Shown: positions 10,145-20,384 of the stretch, piece after piece | Layout of the letters: every line of letters starts with the position of its first letter | Numbering within the stretch: position 1 is the stretch's first letter | Assembly: GCA_000697475.1 (NCBI GenBank) | Contig: JNEU01000706.1 | Location: 174,854-238,853, forward strand | Origin: Lichtheimia corymbifera B2541 | Lineage: Eukaryota > Mucoromycota > Mucoromycetes > Mucorales > Lichtheimiaceae | Length of the DNA: 64,000 nt | Direction: 5' to 3' | Notes under the pieces: model-generated | Told to the model about the DNA's origin: nothing | Database searches by the model: none | What the model saw: only the letters and a program-made list of their open reading frames with translations | Program-made: the position numbers and the translations under genes

Positions 10145-12409
10145 TTAAAAACATCTCCAATATTCTTGCTGTATACGTTTAATGCGTTTGATTAATTTGA
10201 TACATTGACTTGTGGGTTGAACGATCTCGGGAAGTTGGGGTGCGTCTCCTACGAGTACTTCCATACACGCCGCTGCAGATTTGGAGATCGCCTCAAGATT
10301 GTATCCACCTTCCAACGCCAGCATCAATCGACCATCAGCCAAACTTTTCAACAAATGTGTCATTTGCCCATATCCTGCTGGTGTGACACAACATTGTCCA
10401 ATATGATCACCAAGGGCTGCATCAAACCCTGCTGATACTGCACGACAAACATGTCAATGATCAGCATTTCCTCCTCCTTTTGCTCTCTCTCTCTTTTTAC
10501 TTACCAATGACCAAAGACGGAGCAAATTCCATAGCGATCGGCATCACCACTTGTTGAAAGGCGTAAATGTAGTCGCCATCGGTCACCTCCCCCCATGACC
10601 AGGGTATATTCACCGTTCTATAGATGCCATGTCAACATCGTCAGATCGATCATCTCCTCCCTAGATGATACTGACCTCCCTTTTCCATTGCCACTGCCAC
10701 AATAAATCTCACTACCACGAGAATCGCAAGGATAGAAATCTTGATTGTCGTACCGGTGAAGCGATATGTACAACACGTCTCGATCATCGTTTGTTAAACG
10801 TTGTGTACCATTGCCTATTGGGTTGCCAGTCGTTAATCCTCACTCCTCCTCCTCCTTGCTTTTATGCATCAACCATACCAAAATGAATGTCCCTAAAGTT
10901 TTGCCAAATGTCAATCCATTGTCCCATAGCGATCGATAATGACACACATACCAATCCAAAACCATTATCCGCCCGATCTCAGGATGATGTTCTCGCAAGT
11001 AGGAAATGGCCACGGCCACATTATTAAAAAGACAGAATCCCATAGGTTCACCCTGTTCAGCATGATGTCCTGGTGGCCGTACAATAGCAAATGCGTTCTT
11101 GACTTGATCTTTGACCACGGCTACACATGCTTCAATGACTGATCCAGCTGATAAAAGGGCACAATTGAACGATTCGGCATTGAGATATAACGAGTCATAC
11201 TCTCTTGCAAGTTCAATCAGTTGATTGCGGTCCATATCTATATAATAGATTTATGAGGGATAAGGACGCATGACTCTAATTTTTCGTACCTTCGAGAGCG
11301 CGCATTTTTTCGTAATGCTCAAATTCATGCACGTTTAAAATCTCTTGTCGAGTCGCATAGCGACCCTTGATACGTACGCATTGTTTCAATAGCCCTTGAC
11401 GCCACAATCGGTTGTAAATCTCAAGAATACGGTAAGGTGATTCAGGATGAGGTGCATCACCATCAAGCGGTTCCAGTTCAGCGTGGTAAAACATGCAATA
11501 GTCATATACATAGCCAGTGGGTAATTTGTTGCATCTTCTCTTTTTCCGTTTTGATCGCACCATCCTGTCATTGTCAAGATGTATTCGACGCGCCGTTGTA
11601 TTGATCATTGTATTGTCATTGACTTTTGTTGTTGTTGTTGTTGCTGGTTGGTGGGGTATTTTCATTGATGATCGATGAGCCTTGGACGGTGCTCCTCGTG
11701 GTGCTGGTGCTGGGCTTTCAAATATGCTTGAATTGACATCAGACAACTCGGCACTGATATCAAAATCGTCAAAATTATCATCTTCCATCACTGGATCAAA
11801 GTCGGTTCTTGTTGTTGATTGTTCGGTTGACTTGACATGGCTGCTTTGGAATGGTGTTGTATCCTCCTCCAATTGATATTCTTCCTCTGTCAACATATCC
11901 TGCTGGTTCTCTCGCTGAATATCCATCTCATCACTTGTTGCCATGCCAATAACGTCAATCTCTTCTTCTTCCACATCATCCATAAGTTCATCGAAATCTA
12001 GATAACCCGGGTCATTCTTTTCAATGGTGTTTTTGGGTGTCGGTGTCGTTTCGCGTGATGAGGATGCTGCTGATGATGATGATATGAACGCCGATTCTAC
12101 TCTTGGTTGGTGGTGTTGACGTGTTGTAGGCTCTTCTTCCTCACTCAAGTCAACCACTGGAACAACAGCTGCTGCAGATATCGGTAGCGGATCGTCATCT
12201 GTGAGATCGATACACGTTGAATCAGGCCATGAGGGGATATTTCTGCTAACAGGTGTGGTGCTCTTTTCCTTTTTGTTGTTGTTGTTGCTGAGAATGCGTT
12301 CCGGAAAGATAAAACCATCAGCATCAGGCTGTGGCATGTACTGAGCCAAATCGTTATCGCTCACCACAGCACCTTCGTCATCCGAGCCTGGGGTGGAAGA
12401 GGTCTTCAT
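10145..12409 (-). CDS. HDA1: Class II (Hda1-type) histone deacetylase
   Basis: This is a zinc-dependent lysine deacetylase that represses transcription by removing histone acetyl groups. Exons in coding order: 11290-12409, 10952-11237, 10879-10892, 10676-10814, 10505-10617, 10145-10437, giving 654 residues. Residues 1 to about 295 are acidic and serine/threonine-rich and look disordered. The catalytic domain starts near GYVYDYCMFYHAE and shows AIVRPPGHHAEQGEPMGFCL (the His pair), the metal-binding WDIH, VSAGFDAALGD and LALEGGYN. The third exon is only 14 bases and encodes the metal-site aspartate and histidine. Where relatives have HHGNGTQ, the joined frame reads HFGNGTQ. The protein ends soon after the catalytic domain, without the C-terminal Arb2 domain of yeast Hda1 and fission yeast Clr3. 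I chose the ATG at 12409; the frame is open further upstream but has no earlier ATG. Confidence 0.9.
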
Positions 12410-13053
12410 AAACAAAAATGTAGAGTCTTTGACAGGAGGCGGTAGAAAAAGAAAGGACTTAACTGATACCACTCCACTATGTCTCCCTCCGCACTTGGTC
12501 CTTATAGTGGCTTTTGTTACCAATATTTAAAATCATGCAAGATGCATCCCACTAGACTACGTTAACCTTTGGTCCCACAAAAAAAGTCCATGATTGCATA
12601 CATGTTAAATATTAGCTGTAGTACCGATATACAATAAATCCATCCACTCCCATTCAGTTTGCACTTTTGTCATTGTGTTGCTTTTTTCTTTATAGAACGC
12701 GTTCCATTGTTGAGATCAACACAAAGAAGCAGCTACTAAATAATGACCATATACGCATTCTCATTGTCAATGATTGAGATTTATTAATGGTGAATGAAGG
12801 CTTTTAAAGCAGACAAGTGATAAGAATAAGCTAATCAACTGTGACATTCGTTCAAGTATGGGATGCTATTTCTAAAGCTTCATAATAGTAAAACATATTT
12901 CATAAAGGTGTTGGGGTGTACATAATGCAGAGTTGGTATCCATGGCAATATTTGGGTGGCGGTGGATGGTGGTGATGTTGCACCAGCTGCTTCGAATTTT
13001 AAGAGTCGCGTATTAAAGTAGGTCGCGTTCGCGTCTTTTGAGGGAGGTTGACC
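12410..13053. promoter_or_regulatory. Divergent promoter region between HDA1 and POL32
   Basis: The start codons of the deacetylase and the polymerase delta subunit face away from each other across 644 bases. ACGCGT, the MluI cell-cycle box core, occurs at about 12698. Three CGCG cores lie between about 13011 and 13033, just before the POL32 start codon at 13054. A short sequence at 12861-12885 also occurs near 22251-22280. No gene is evident. Confidence 0.45.
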
Positions 13054-14587
13054 ATGGACGAATATCTCACTGTCACTGTGCTACAAGAAAAGCGACCCGT
13101 ATGGCATAATTACTACTCGTTTCCACTTTCACAATGTCGTTAACGTTGCTGTTGAATCAAGGTTACCTACAAGCTACTGGCGAGACAACTTGGACTACAC
13201 GTCAATAAGGCCAAACAGTAAGCAACACGCATTTCCCATTCGAGCATCGCAACTAAACCTTCGAGTACGTAGAGGACTATGGACGTTTGCACAAGGCAAT
13301 GAACAAGTACGATCCGTGTATTATATCTGTGGCGAGCTGATTGGCGAAGATCGATATACGATGCGACTTGTCAAGGATAACGAATTGGAAGGTATGCCTA
13401 TTTCTATCATTATCTCGACGTTGTATGTTAACATGAGGATATTCAGAGACCAAGAAGCTATTCAAGATCATCACTGGAATGCATGTATACAGCGTATTAC
13501 CGTATGAACCCAAGGTGAGTTGTGTTTTATGGAGAGTGGGAACCACGTGTCTTATCATTGCCAATTAGGATCTGTCTGTGCTTGTCACTGCCAGCAGAGA
13601 TATCCCACATCTTGCACTTGAAGATCGTATAAAGTAGGTGGTCAATAGGGAAGGTATAGAATGAGTAAGACTAATGTCATTGCATAGATGTGGTGTGTTT
13701 AAATGCTCGACCGCTCAAGATACATATCAACAACCATCCAAAACGTCCACCACAGCCTCTACGACTTTTGCCAAGCAACCCCAACCTGCAACAACCAAAC
13801 CAGCATCACCAGAAAAGAAACCTGAACCTGCACCCAAGAAATCAACTACAGCATCAATATTTGGAAAGGTACATGCGTTCATTTGGGATAATGTATTCCT
13901 TGTACTTACAAAAGTATTAGACATCTACCACCCTTGGTAAACGGCAGGAACGTGAGGAAGAAAAGTCTACAGCCAAAAACAAAAACGCCCCATCTACAAG
14001 TTCGCCTTCAAAGAAACAATCACCACCTCCACCACCATCGGTTTCAGCTGATGATATCTTTTTCGATGATGGCGATGAGGATATGAAGGATGCTGGAACA
14101 CCTGTACGTGATGATCCAATGCAAACAGATGATAGAACAAACACTCCAGAAAAAGGTAATATACAAGATGATTCAAAGAAATGCATTGTATCTAAGATTA
14201 CCTATAGAAACAACGTCTCCGGAGCAAGTGGAAGAGGCAACACCACCATCGCCTACTGCTGCTGCTGCTGGTACCAGTACTACTCCAGGCAAGACGAAGC
14301 GTAAGGTTCTTAAGAAGAAACAGTATACCAATGAGCGTGGATTTATGGGTAAGTCAGGCAGGGATATAAAGAATGGTATCACTTATATATATCTACATGA
14401 TCTAGTGACTGAAGATGTATGGGAATGGGAAGAGGTGGATGCACCCGAAGCAGCAGAAGCAGCAACAAAAACAACAATGAATTCACCCAAGCGGACCCCT
14501 GAAGAGCCTAAAAAGAAGAGCTTTGGAGGCAAAAAGAAGAGTGGAGGAGCACAACAAGATTTATTTAGTTTCTGGAAGAAGCGGTAG
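13054..14587 (+). CDS. POL32: DNA polymerase delta subunit Pol32/POLD3
   Basis: This is the non-catalytic subunit that links replicative DNA polymerase delta to PCNA. Exons: 13054-13098, 13162-13217, 13273-13391, 13447-13514, 13569-13633, 13688-13868, 13921-14155, 14208-14348, 14406-14587, giving 363 residues. The N-terminus MDEYLTVTVLQEKRPVTYKL and the following LGLHVNKAKQ match the winged-helix start of the family, and ITGMHVYSVLPYEPK is the conserved VYS segment. The middle is long, proline/lysine-rich and probably disordered. The C-terminus has GFMVTEDVWEWEEVD and ends in QQDLFSFWKKR, a PCNA-binding PIP box with W in the last aromatic position. CGCG-rich sequence sits just upstream of the start codon, as often found near S-phase genes. 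Confidence 0.92.
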
Positions 14588-14787
14588 TGATAGTAGTAGT
14601 TGTTGTTGTAATAAGAAGAGTAGTAAAAGATGGTGAATGATCAGGCACAGATTACATATTTTTGAGCGGGAATTTGAATGAATGTGAGTGGATGTTGTTG
14701 TGTTGTAGCAACAAGGCCCTAGCAAATATTTTCTTTTTCGCTCTTGTTTGTCGGATATATCGTTAGCCCTTGTGTCAGCCAGCTGTA

Positions 14788-15777
14788 ATGGACAAAACCT
14801 TCGCCAGTGCGCTTCGTCATTCACGACTTGCCAGCTTTGATCGCAAGCTTGCACAAGTGTATACGACATCGAAAAACTGCAAGCGCTCGGGCGAATGGGG
14901 CCTTAAACGCAGTTTGCCTACTGTTGTGCGCACACCTTACATTACAGTCAGCGATCTCGATACAACTGAGCATCAAACACCATGGCAATCAGGCACCAGT
15001 CAAGTGTATTTTGTGAGACGGTGGAAAGAGAACTTTGGAGGATCGAAACGACCTGTAGCACGCAAGGAGCATGTAGAATACAACGTGGCAGCCATGACAG
15101 CTGGAGAATTTAAGCACTATGTCAAACGTATGACTAAACGCGCTGGTGACTTTCAAGCCAAGATTGCAAGCAAGGAATTGGTGGATGATCAAGTATTCGA
15201 CTATGTGGGTGCCACCTTTGACATGGAAGGCAATCGACAGCGTGTGGTTGGACCTACCTACAGCGATCATACAATGCCACATGGATATCCGGTGCAGGGT
15301 CGTATTCTTAATGCAGTCGATGGTGGATATGCTGTCGGTATAGGCGGTGTCGTTGCATTCCTTCCAAAATCATCAGCTGTCAATTTACGCCGTAGCAGCG
15401 ACAAAAGTGTACGCACGTTCTATGTGGTCAGCACTGGATTCGATGCTCAGGGTCGTCCACGCGTTATTGTACGATTGCATCAACCTATCACTGCATCATC
15501 CATAATTAGCAGCACCAACAACACACAGCCATTATCATCGTCAGCAGCATCCGTCACCCCTATCCCTACTTCGACTACTACTACTACCTCCACCACCTCC
15601 ACCTCCACCTCCTCACATTCATCATTGTCATCATCACCATCACCATCATCCTCACCTTCCCAATCTGAAGATGATAAGGATAGATTTGGTAGCATGTTTT
15701 TGACCAGCAGTGAGGATCCTAACCCAAACCATCAAGAATTAATGGAAATGTTTTCAGAATTGATGAAAAAAAAGTAG
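14788..15777 (+). CDS. MRP51: Mitochondrial small-subunit ribosomal protein Mrp51
   Basis: This is a single-exon gene of 329 residues. Mrp51 is a fungal mitoribosome small-subunit protein needed for translation of mitochondrial mRNAs. The N-terminal block with SALRHSRLASF, CKRSGEWGLKRSLP and TPYITVSDLDT is the family signature, followed by FVRRWKENFG and a central RVVGPTYSDH segment. Residues from about 245 to 300 are a low-complexity Thr/Ser run, encoded by ACT/TCC/TCA repeats between 15568 and 15660. The protein ends in ELMEMFSELMKKK. I use the ATG at 14788; the next upstream frame positions contain no ATG. A mitochondrial import signal is expected in the basic N-terminus. Confidence 0.85.
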   Translation: MDKTFASALRHSRLASFDRKLAQVYTTSKNCKRSGEWGLKRSLPTVVRTPYITVSDLDTTEHQTPWQSGTSQVYFVRRWKENFGGSKRPVARKEHVEYNVAAMTAGEFKHYVKRMTKRAGDFQAKIASKELVDDQVFDYVGATFDMEGNRQRVVGPTYSDHTMPHGYPVQGRILNAVDGGYAVGIGGVVAFLPKSSAVNLRRSSDKSVRTFYVVSTGFDAQGRPRVIVRLHQPITASSIISSTNNTQPLSSSAASVTPIPTSTTTTTSTTSTSTSSHSSLSSSPSPSSSPSQSEDDKDRFGSMFLTSSEDPNPNHQELMEMFSELMKKK

Positions 15778-16761
15778 ATTAAAAAAAAACGTATATGCAA
15801 TAAAGCGTGACAGTTGGTTAACAAAGGGAGATCCAAAAGTACACGGGGGGTAAGAGTCAATCTAAAGTGATTACCATGCAGCCAACTCGAGCGTGGAGTC
15901 CGTGGCACGTTGTGTATTGACATTTTCATACATTGGAAAGATGGCATTGCATCAACCCCTGCTATCCATCTCCTATTTTGGTGCTTCCGTCGATCATCGA
16001 CTTGCAGGGTCGTCAAACCCAAAATTCGGTTTGGCTAAGCTGCCTTTTCTCTCTCTCTCTCTCTCTCTCTCGCTCGATTCCTCCCACCCCCCATTGTGAT
16101 ACGTGTGTTTGTATGTGTGCACGGTGCAATTGTTTATTATTGACAATCGTAAGCGACATGTGTGTGTGTGCACCCCTTGCCGCTGTCAATCGGATCCGAT
16201 TTGGCAATTAACATCATGTCTGCCTGTTGATTGCGACAAACAGGTTTAGCATGGCTGAGAATGGCAGGTATCAACACTGGCCCCGTGGTCTTCTGCCATG
16301 CTCGTTTTCTTTTTGATCGATGATGATGGTTAAAAATAATATGTTTGCACACACCTGCTATACACCAGGAGTGCATCACCATTTGCGTGCACGCACTGTT
16401 ACTCCACCTTTTTACTATTTACTCTTTCTGCTCCATCATTTCTCTTTTCTCTCTTTCGCCTTGTTCCTTGCTCCTTCATCCCTGATCTGATTTACTTTTC
16501 ATTTATTGCATCCTCCCCTTTTCTTACGCACATCCCAGCAATCCTCGAATACATAAAACCCATCCATTCGATCCATCTCTTTTCTTTTTTCATCACTCAA
16601 AAAAAGTAATCCTCTTCTACTAGTCTCTCTTGCGTGATAGAGCCTGCTCTTACATTGTTGAGTAATTATCATCATTCAATCGTCTCCATCATACACGCGA
16701 TACTTACACTCACACATCTTCATCCAGACAACCCATAGTAGTCTTCTTATATACATTCATC
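15778..16761. other. Promoter and long leader of the zinc-finger gene
   Basis: I see no gene in these 984 bases. They include a CT dinucleotide run at 16049-16072 and a long pyrimidine-rich stretch at 16395-16700 that fits a leader or core promoter region of the C2H2 factor. CCCCT-type elements (the STRE core) occur, for example at 16514-16520, but such short words are expected by chance in CT-rich DNA. Confidence 0.5.
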
Positions 16762-17709
16762 ATGTACTCTCCAACATCGCACATTCACGTCGCTCCTCAG
16801 CAACCTACTACTTTTGATAACCCTGCCGCCCCGGTTGGCGATTGCGGTTTTCCTCTTGGCAACATGTACACCGAGCCACAAGACTACATGCGTCGTTTCA
16901 GTTACGCCGAACTTCTTTCCAACCACAGTGAAGCCAGCTTTTCTGATACTGAGCAACAGACACCATCCCCCAGCAACGACTATGAGGATTACGTTTACAA
17001 CATGCAACAACAATGTACCTCTTTTGACGATAAGCGTTTTGTGCCAAGCTACCTGGATATGTATGCTTCTGGCAATGCTCAGCATCCAGCCACTACTACT
17101 ACTACTACGACTCCTGCACAATGGCTATTTACTACCACTCAACAGCAGCAACAGTACATTCCACCCACCATGTTTGATTACACTGGTGCTTCGCTTGTGG
17201 ATGCAGCTGCCTTGACGGCAGCTCCCACAGCTGTGATGCCATCTGCGGTCGCAGGCTCGCCGCCATTACTTTCTCTTCCTTCGTCGGATAATGCCAGCAC
17301 CCATAGCAATAACAACAACAACCCTAATGACAACAACATGGTTGCTCAAAAGCAATCCTCACCTAAAAAGCAAGGAGCCAAGAAACCTGCTGCTCGTTCC
17401 CGTGGTCGTCGTGTTTCCAGCAACCCTGGTGCTGCAGGCCAAAAGATGTTCACTTGTCAACATGATGATTGCGGCAAGGTGTTCAAGCGTTCTGAACATC
17501 TCAAGCGTCACATTCGCTCCATCCATACCCTTGAAAAGCCATTTGAATGCCCTTATCATTCATGCTCCAAGCGCTTCTCTCGCTCTGATAATCTCAACCA
17601 ACATATCCGCATTCATCGTCATACCACCAAGGATAAGCTATCTCCATCCACTGGTGCTGCCAACTCTAACTCTCGTACCGTCAACACTTATATGCAAAAC
17701 TTTTTGTAA
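16762..17709 (+). CDS. C2H2 zinc-finger transcription factor, Msn2/Com2-like
   Basis: This is a single-exon gene of 315 residues encoding a DNA-binding regulator. Two tandem C2H2 fingers occupy about residues 232-285: the first has CQHDDC ... HIRSIH (His spacing of four), the second CPYHSC ... HIRIH, with the linker TLEKPFE. The recognition helices read RSEHLKR and RSDNLNQ, the combination seen in stress-response factors such as yeast Msn2/Msn4 and relatives that bind CCCCT. The N-terminal 230 residues are rich in Gln, Asn, Thr and Pro and probably carry activation regions; a basic stretch [13 protein letters not shown] precedes the fingers and may be a nuclear signal. Which factor within the family it matches is uncertain. 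Confidence 0.88.
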   Translation: MYSPTSHIHVAPQQPTTFDNPAAPVGDCGFPLGNMYTEPQDYMRRFSYAELLSNHSEASFSDTEQQTPSPSNDYEDYVYNMQQQCTSFDDKRFVPSYLDMYASGNAQHPATTTTTTTPAQWLFTTTQQQQQYIPPTMFDYTGASLVDAAALTAAPTAVMPSAVAGSPPLLSLPSSDNASTHSNNNNNPNDNNMVAQKQSSPKKQGAKKPAARSRGRRVSSNPGAAGQKMFTCQHDDCGKVFKRSEHLKRHIRSIHTLEKPFECPYHSCSKRFSRSDNLNQHIRIHRHTTKDKLSPSTGAANSNSRTVNTYMQNFL

Positions 17710-18184
17710 AAAGAGCAATCCATCATCATCATCAAGCGCTCTTCTCTCTTCTCTCTAAGGTTCTACATTATCATCATCTCTTTCTCTCTATCATCCAATC
17801 CCATTTTTTGCTCTTCCCCTTTTTTTTATTTGCTTCCCAAAAGCTTATTCTTGTTTCTTGCCTTTTTATTTGCATCACTTTTCTCTGCATTATCTCCCTT
17901 TGCATGCGTTTCTCAAATCTTTTCCAACTCACCACCATTTCTTCTATAATTTCACCTCTATCTTCCATTGCCTTTCTTGCAGCTGTCATTGAACACTGCA
18001 ACTATTTTTTTCATTTAAGGATGTGTGTACATAGTTTTTCATCTTTCTACCCCAACACCTTTTTTTTCTATATGTCAACTGTGTACGTGCAAGAGAGTTA
18101 TTCTCACTCTCGCTTTTTATTTCACCATTTTTCATGTATGAACCCGACCCTCTTAATAATAAACAAAGCCATTCTATTTTCACA
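17710..18184. other. 3' flank of the zinc-finger gene
   Basis: This is an extremely pyrimidine-rich stretch on the plus strand (TCTCT, TTTTT and CTTTTT runs), with AATAATAAAC near 18157 as a possible polyadenylation signal. No gene is evident. Confidence 0.5.
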
Positions 18185-18511
18185 TTAATCCTTTTTCATG
18201 ATGGCGTGATCATCCTTTGATAATGTCTGTGTGCATCTATGTGTGTGTGTGTGTGTGTGGCTAAAAGATAGGAGATGCATACATATGTACATAGTAGAAT
18301 GATCCTTGTTGTGGTACCTTATGCAGCACACATGTCGTCGTTCGCCCGTGGTTCCCATTTTGGGATATTCCACCTTGACACGAGTTGCTGCATGATGGCA
18401 GCAACAGCAATAATCCAATGTGCTACATACTTTCGGATCACAAAACCCACATGTCATTGTGTTATTACGTGGTCGTCGGGTCGATCCAGGATAAACAGTA
18501 ATCTCATTCAA
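18185..18511 (-). CDS. Possible small cysteine-rich protein, unproven
   Basis: The minus strand is open for 108 codons but has no ATG at its upstream end. Its middle reads like real protein: RRPRNNTMTCGFCDPKVC, then STLDYCCCCHHAATRVKVEY and GERRHVCCIR. The spacing of the cysteine pairs (CGFC, CCCC, CC) could bind zinc. Downstream, a CA repeat gives a His/Thr run that an in-frame intron (GTACCA donor near 18317, CACATAG acceptor near 18236) would remove. I could not find a convincing first exon between 18512 and 18830. It may be an exon of a short gene, a remnant, or chance. Confidence 0.28.
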   Translation of the reverse strand: MNEITVYPGSTRRPRNNTMTCGFCDPKVCSTLDYCCCCHHAATRVKVEYPKMGTTGERRHVCCIRYHNKDHSTMYICMHLLSFSHTHTHTHRCTQTLSKDDHAIMKKD

Positions 18512-19499
18512 CCAACCCCCCCTTTTTCATTCATCTAATATGCCATTGCAGTAATAATGACAATCATCTCTTTCTCTCTCTCCTCTCTTGAAAAGGATAT
18601 ATCGTGCGTGGTACACAAACACACATCTTGGGGACACACAATGATCAGCGAGTCCCATGCGTGTGTGGATGATCCGCATAATAGATACCATTAAAGGAAA
18701 AGTGCAGCTTTTCATGGATGGGCTGATGGGGGACGTAAGTATAGGCGAGGATGGATACCATATTTTCAACACCGCCGCATCATGAGCAGAAGCAACCCGA
18801 CAATGACACGTTTGCCCTGCATGCACAGGGTTTTCTTTTTTCTAATGATCAGCCGCTGATCCTTGTAGTAATTTTTCCTTGGTTGTATCATTTCATTCAT
18901 TGTAGTATTACTTGTCACCAACACCACTGAGGATCATTGTCATTGAATATGATCTCTTTAAAACGTGTACTATAAAATGATGATGGTGGTGTATGTTGGC
19001 AAAGTTTGTACACCACTTTAATGACGGACATCCAATTCACATTAATCATTTTCTGCACGTCTCATTTGTAACCCTTGACGACATCATCTTGTTGCACAGT
19101 AACTAAAAGAGACAGCCATGCGTCATAGCAATATGCTCTTGTCTAACGAGGAAAACCCTGCATCATTTAATCCAGCACGAGGGCATTTGGTGTTGGTGGA
19201 GAGTAAAATGTGTGCAATAATGATCATGCATGATGTGATGATGGTGGGTGGTTGGTTGGTGGGGGTAGTAGGGGTCCAGACACCAATTATCCAAACTACT
19301 CCTAGTTGTATGTATGAATATGGCATCATTATCTGCACCTCCTTTGTACTATTTCACAATGCCTCATAATGACAATGACCATTCAATCAAGAGAGAGAAA
19401 ATACATGATGATTTTTTTAATGCGCAACAACATGAAGAACGAAAATGGAATTGAAAAATGTGTTTTGTGTGTTATGATAAACTCTCTCGCTCTTTTTTT
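18512..19499. other. Intergenic stretch
   Basis: I see no supported gene. It contains a TATAAAA at about 18970 and many short AT- and GT-rich tracts. It may include an unresolved first exon of the cysteine-rich frame at 18185-18511. Confidence 0.45.
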
Positions 19500-20074
19500 C
19501 TAGGCGGTTCTAAGGATAAGATGTACGCCACTATCGGTCCAAACAGGCTTGCTCAATTCACCGACTTGAAGCGCAAAAGCTGCTTCCTCAAAGGGTTTCT
19601 GCATTTGTCCTCGTTCGAAATAGCCCAAATCACCACCACGCTTGGCACTCGAACAATCCGAAAAGTTGGTTGCCAAGGCTGACAAGGTCTCTTTGCCATC
19701 TTCAATCTTCCTTTGATACTCTTCAAGGATCTCTAACGCTTCTTCTTTGGAACGCGTGATGTTTTCCTATAGAGTGGTACGTACGTTAGCATAAAAGATA
19801 GAGACACACACACATATAACCATTACCTCTCTCCACGAGGAAGGTCTTCTAGAGTCCTTGTGCTTGACGAGCAAATGGCTGGCTCTCACACGCTCATTGT
19901 CGGCAGCAGGAGGATCCCATCGTGATTCCTTGGTCACCGTGTTGAAGTAGTATTCTTTGTTGTAAGTACGCGAATGGCGAGTCACCCAGTTTGGTGGTAA
20001 ATCCTATTATCATACAAGTAAGCTGTCAAATACTGGATTAGGCAGATGGCAAGCACTGGTGCATTACTCACCAT
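19500..20074 (-). CDS. ESS1: Ess1/Pin1 peptidyl-prolyl isomerase
   Basis: This parvulin isomerizes phospho-Ser/Thr-Pro bonds, notably in the RNA polymerase II C-terminal domain, and acts in the nucleus. Exons in coding order: 20072-20074, 19827-20003, 19500-19766, giving 148 residues. The first coding exon is just the ATG: a GTGAGT donor follows it directly, and the next exon starts [11 protein letters not shown], exactly where the WW domain should begin. The WW domain has W at NW and at SRWDPP. The isomerase domain shows [20 protein letters not shown] (phosphate-binding loop), [20 protein letters not shown] and ends [10 protein letters not shown]. All landmark residues of the Pin1 family are present. 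Confidence 0.94.
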
Positions 20075-20384
20075 GGTATACAGAGAGTCTGGTTAGGTCC
20101 CAAGGAAAGAGCAGCAAGCAATGGTCCCGCCAAAATTGGAAACCAGTAAGGCAAGACGCGTGTTCACTTACTCGCCTAGTGCATTCTACATCCAACCCTC
20201 CCATCCTTACCATGAATAAGTCACGTGAGCATCACCTTCATAGCATAGCATCCTCCATCATCCTATATGAAACACTGTAATCAATAAACTACAATGTTCT
20301 TCAATGACAATCATTTCAAACAAAGCTGGATCATTTTTAGTTGTCTTGATTCAAATACATAGTTCACGTACATTTATACCCTCC

